Below are positions 5,256-6,847 of a DNA stretch of 6,847 bases, piece after piece. Source of the stretch: Verrucomicrobiota bacterium. GTDB lineage: Bacteria > Chlamydiota > Chlamydiia > Chlamydiales > Rhabdochlamydiaceae. Both the position numbers and the translations under genes were made by a program. The notes under the pieces were generated by a model. That model was not told the DNA's origin. It ran no database searches and saw nothing but the letters and a program-made list of their open reading frames with translations. The DNA lies in NCBI GenBank assembly GCA_903970455.1, contig CAJCIW010000090.1:1-6847 (forward strand). The letters run 5' to 3'. How positions within the stretch are numbered: position 1 is the first letter of the stretch; each line of letters opens with the position of its first letter.

Positions 5256-6847
5256 ATGACAGTTAACAACAATACGCAAATTGCTAATCATAAAGTCCAA
5301 AGAGATGAAGTCGCCGCTCCGATTCCCGTGACAGCATGGGAATCGCAACCTGGAAAATATATTCTTTTTCATTCCCGGAATTGCCGAATGGATTCGCACA
5401 CTGCAACTGCTATTTTTAGGAAGATGATTAACGAAAAGATTCCTCAAGCCCAACATTTATTAAAGCAGCTTGGACTCCTTGATCGACACATTAAAGAATT
5501 TCATTATCCTTTACCTCTGTCGACAATTTTTTTTATTTTTGTTGAAGAACTAGTCGAACATTATCAAAATCAAGTCTCGGAAAGAGATGAAAATCTCGAC
5601 TTAGAATTTATCAAACTTAAGCGTGTTCTTGCTAAAAACGCGACTCAAATCTGGCCGAAAGACAACCACGAGATCCATACATTTATGAATTTATTGAAGA
5701 CTAAGCTAAGTCAAGTGGAAGCCCAGCTTGAGAATTTCGATCCCATCGTGAATCATTGGTCCGAGCTTCTTAATATTCAATATCTCGCCACTATGACATT
5801 GTTCGGAATACTATTACCTAGCAACTACACTCAAGCTCATCGATTACCGTCTATTATAGATAAAAAAGGTGACGTTTATGTGGGAATGGATTTGGCTCAT
5901 GGACAACTTCTAAAGGCTTTTTCTTTAATCTTGCATCAGATCACTAATGACCTCCCTTGGGTTATTGAAACAATGATGGAAAAAATCCCCTCTCTGGAAA
6001 ACAAAGAATTAGAAAAGCAATTTTCCTTATTTACCCTTTCACCTTTAAAAAAAAAATTGAAAGACGAAGGGTTAAAAGAATTTCCCACCGTTGCCTCAAT
6101 GGTTCGAGAATATGCTATTGAAATGAAGAGCATTATCGATCAACTTTCTTCGATGAGTTTCTCCGATAATGCAGTGTTGGGTCTGATCCAAGATAGACTT
6201 TATTTAGTACGAGGCATAGTGTGTGATCTCTCAACTGACTATGAATATAATCTATTAGCATTGAAGAAAGACCCCATTTTAGAGTTCAATGCTAATGGAG
6301 TAGGAATTAATGCAAATCATGCTTTATTTCCCCACTTGTTTGATTATTTTGATTGCGTAAAATTGAAGTTTGCTTATTTAGACCGTCCTACAGCTGCGCT
6401 TTGCTTAGTTCTAGAAGCAATTCAAGATTCTAATCGGATTTGGGACCAATATGAAAAGGATGGAATTGCACCTTCCACAACCCTTACCTCCATTTACTCT
6501 TTTGATCAGGAAAAGGCAGAGAAAGAATTGCTAGCTGAGGAGGGAAAAAAGAAGCATCAAAATTCTTCATCCACACAAAAGAAGAAAAAAGTAAAAACTT
6601 CCTATCCCTTGAATCAGAAAAAAGACTCTCCGAGAAATGGCTCAAAACACGCTCCGACCACGACAACCAATACAACAACGACTACCACGACCACAACAAG
6701 TTCGGTCGCTCCTTTACTCACGCATGTCGAGCGTTTAAGGGCAAAACTGGCCGAGCTTTTTGAGCAAAATCCCTCCTCGCCGCTTAGGCAAGTGATTTGG
6801 CATTTGGACCATCTGGCAGTCGTTCAAAAGACGCTGGCAAAGTCGGC
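5256..6847 (+). CDS. Large hypothetical protein with Lys-rich segment and polythreonine tract (3' end outside window)
   Basis: The frame is open from ATG 5256 to the window edge (530 complete codons plus two bases), so the C-terminus is missing. In-frame stop TGA at 5196 bounds it upstream. I do not recognise the family. Residues 1-30 are polar with no signal peptide. Residues about 45-400 look mostly helical and soluble, with only short hydrophobic patches (IFFIFV at 91-96, LATMTLFGILL at 177-187). Residues about 419-465 are highly charged and lysine-rich (KKKK at 442-445). Residues 468-483 form a threonine tract (4 T, N, 9 T, SS) that probably acts as a flexible linker before a further helical domain starting near HVERLRAKLAELF (490-502). 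The layout suggests two folded domains joined by a disordered linker. Codon use is AT-rich like the accessory genes. A secreted protein is possible in an intracellular bacterium, but nothing proves it. Confidence 0.85.
   Translation, partial: MTVNNNTQIANHKVQRDEVAAPIPVTAWESQPGKYILFHSRNCRMDSHTATAIFRKMINEKIPQAQHLLKQLGLLDRHIKEFHYPLPLSTIFFIFVEELVEHYQNQVSERDENLDLEFIKLKRVLAKNATQIWPKDNHEIHTFMNLLKTKLSQVEAQLENFDPIVNHWSELLNIQYLATMTLFGILLPSNYTQAHRLPSIIDKKGDVYVGMDLAHGQLLKAFSLILHQITNDLPWVIETMMEKIPSLENKELEKQFSLFTLSPLKKKLKDEGLKEFPTVASMVREYAIEMKSIIDQLSSMSFSDNAVLGLIQDRLYLVRGIVCDLSTDYEYNLLALKKDPILEFNANGVGINANHALFPHLFDYFDCVKLKFAYLDRPTAALCLVLEAIQDSNRIWDQYEKDGIAPSTTLTSIYSFDQEKAEKELLAEEGKKKHQNSSSTQKKKKVKTSYPLNQKKDSPRNGSKHAPTTTTNTTTTTTTTTSSVAPLLTHVERLRAKLAELFEQNPSSPLRQVIWHLDHLAVVQKTLAKS

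Noticed and set aside
5936..6678. Minus-strand open frames of about 65 codons inside the right-edge gene
   Set aside because: They lie wholly within the long plus-strand frame and have no supporting start signal.
1..6847. CRISPR array, toxin-antitoxin pair or retron-like system
   Set aside because: No regularly spaced direct repeats, no small paired genes and no reverse transcriptase motif were seen.

Overview
The window joins conserved bacterial housekeeping genes to an accessory stretch of eukaryote-like and mobile DNA. The gene order rplT–pheS followed by a tRNA instead of pheT, the four-cysteine PheS, the ankyrin proteins and an NleD-like effector candidate suggest a member of the Chlamydiota, probably an amoeba-associated Parachlamydiales relative. 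That assignment is inferred from gene order and family knowledge, not from a database match.

Layout. Bases 7-363 encode ribosomal protein L20. A short hairpin (369-394) separates it from pheS (407-1429). A consensus-like promoter overlapping the pheS stop drives tRNA-Ser(UGA) (1466-1550). The tRNA ends at a terminator that works in both directions (1552-1581). A hairpin-rich spacer follows, and then base composition shifts from GC-rich with C-ending codons to AT-rich.

The accessory part begins with a minus-strand gene (1723-3189). It encodes an N-terminal HExxH metalloprotease-like domain, best matched by memory to the NleD/M91 effector family, fused to about seven ankyrin repeats. A 127-bp AT-rich divergent region separates it from a plus-strand gene (3317-4756). 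That gene encodes a short ankyrin segment fused to an APH(9)-like phosphotransferase with intact kinase motifs. A 165-bp foldback element (4756-4920) with perfect 17-bp ends and a TTA target duplication sits exactly in the stop codon of this kinase gene, changing TAA to TAG without altering the protein. A GC-rich, hairpin-rich block of unknown nature (4924-5148) follows. The window ends inside a large unrecognised gene (5256 to the edge, 530 codons visible) that has its own promoter, a lysine-rich segment and a polythreonine tract.

How the parts may work together. The left part is ordinary translation machinery: L20, the PheRS alpha subunit and a serine tRNA. The two divergent ankyrin genes look like candidate host-interaction proteins of an intracellular bacterium, one a peptidase-like enzyme and one a small-molecule or protein kinase-like enzyme. 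This is inference. No secretion apparatus or chaperone gene lies in the window.
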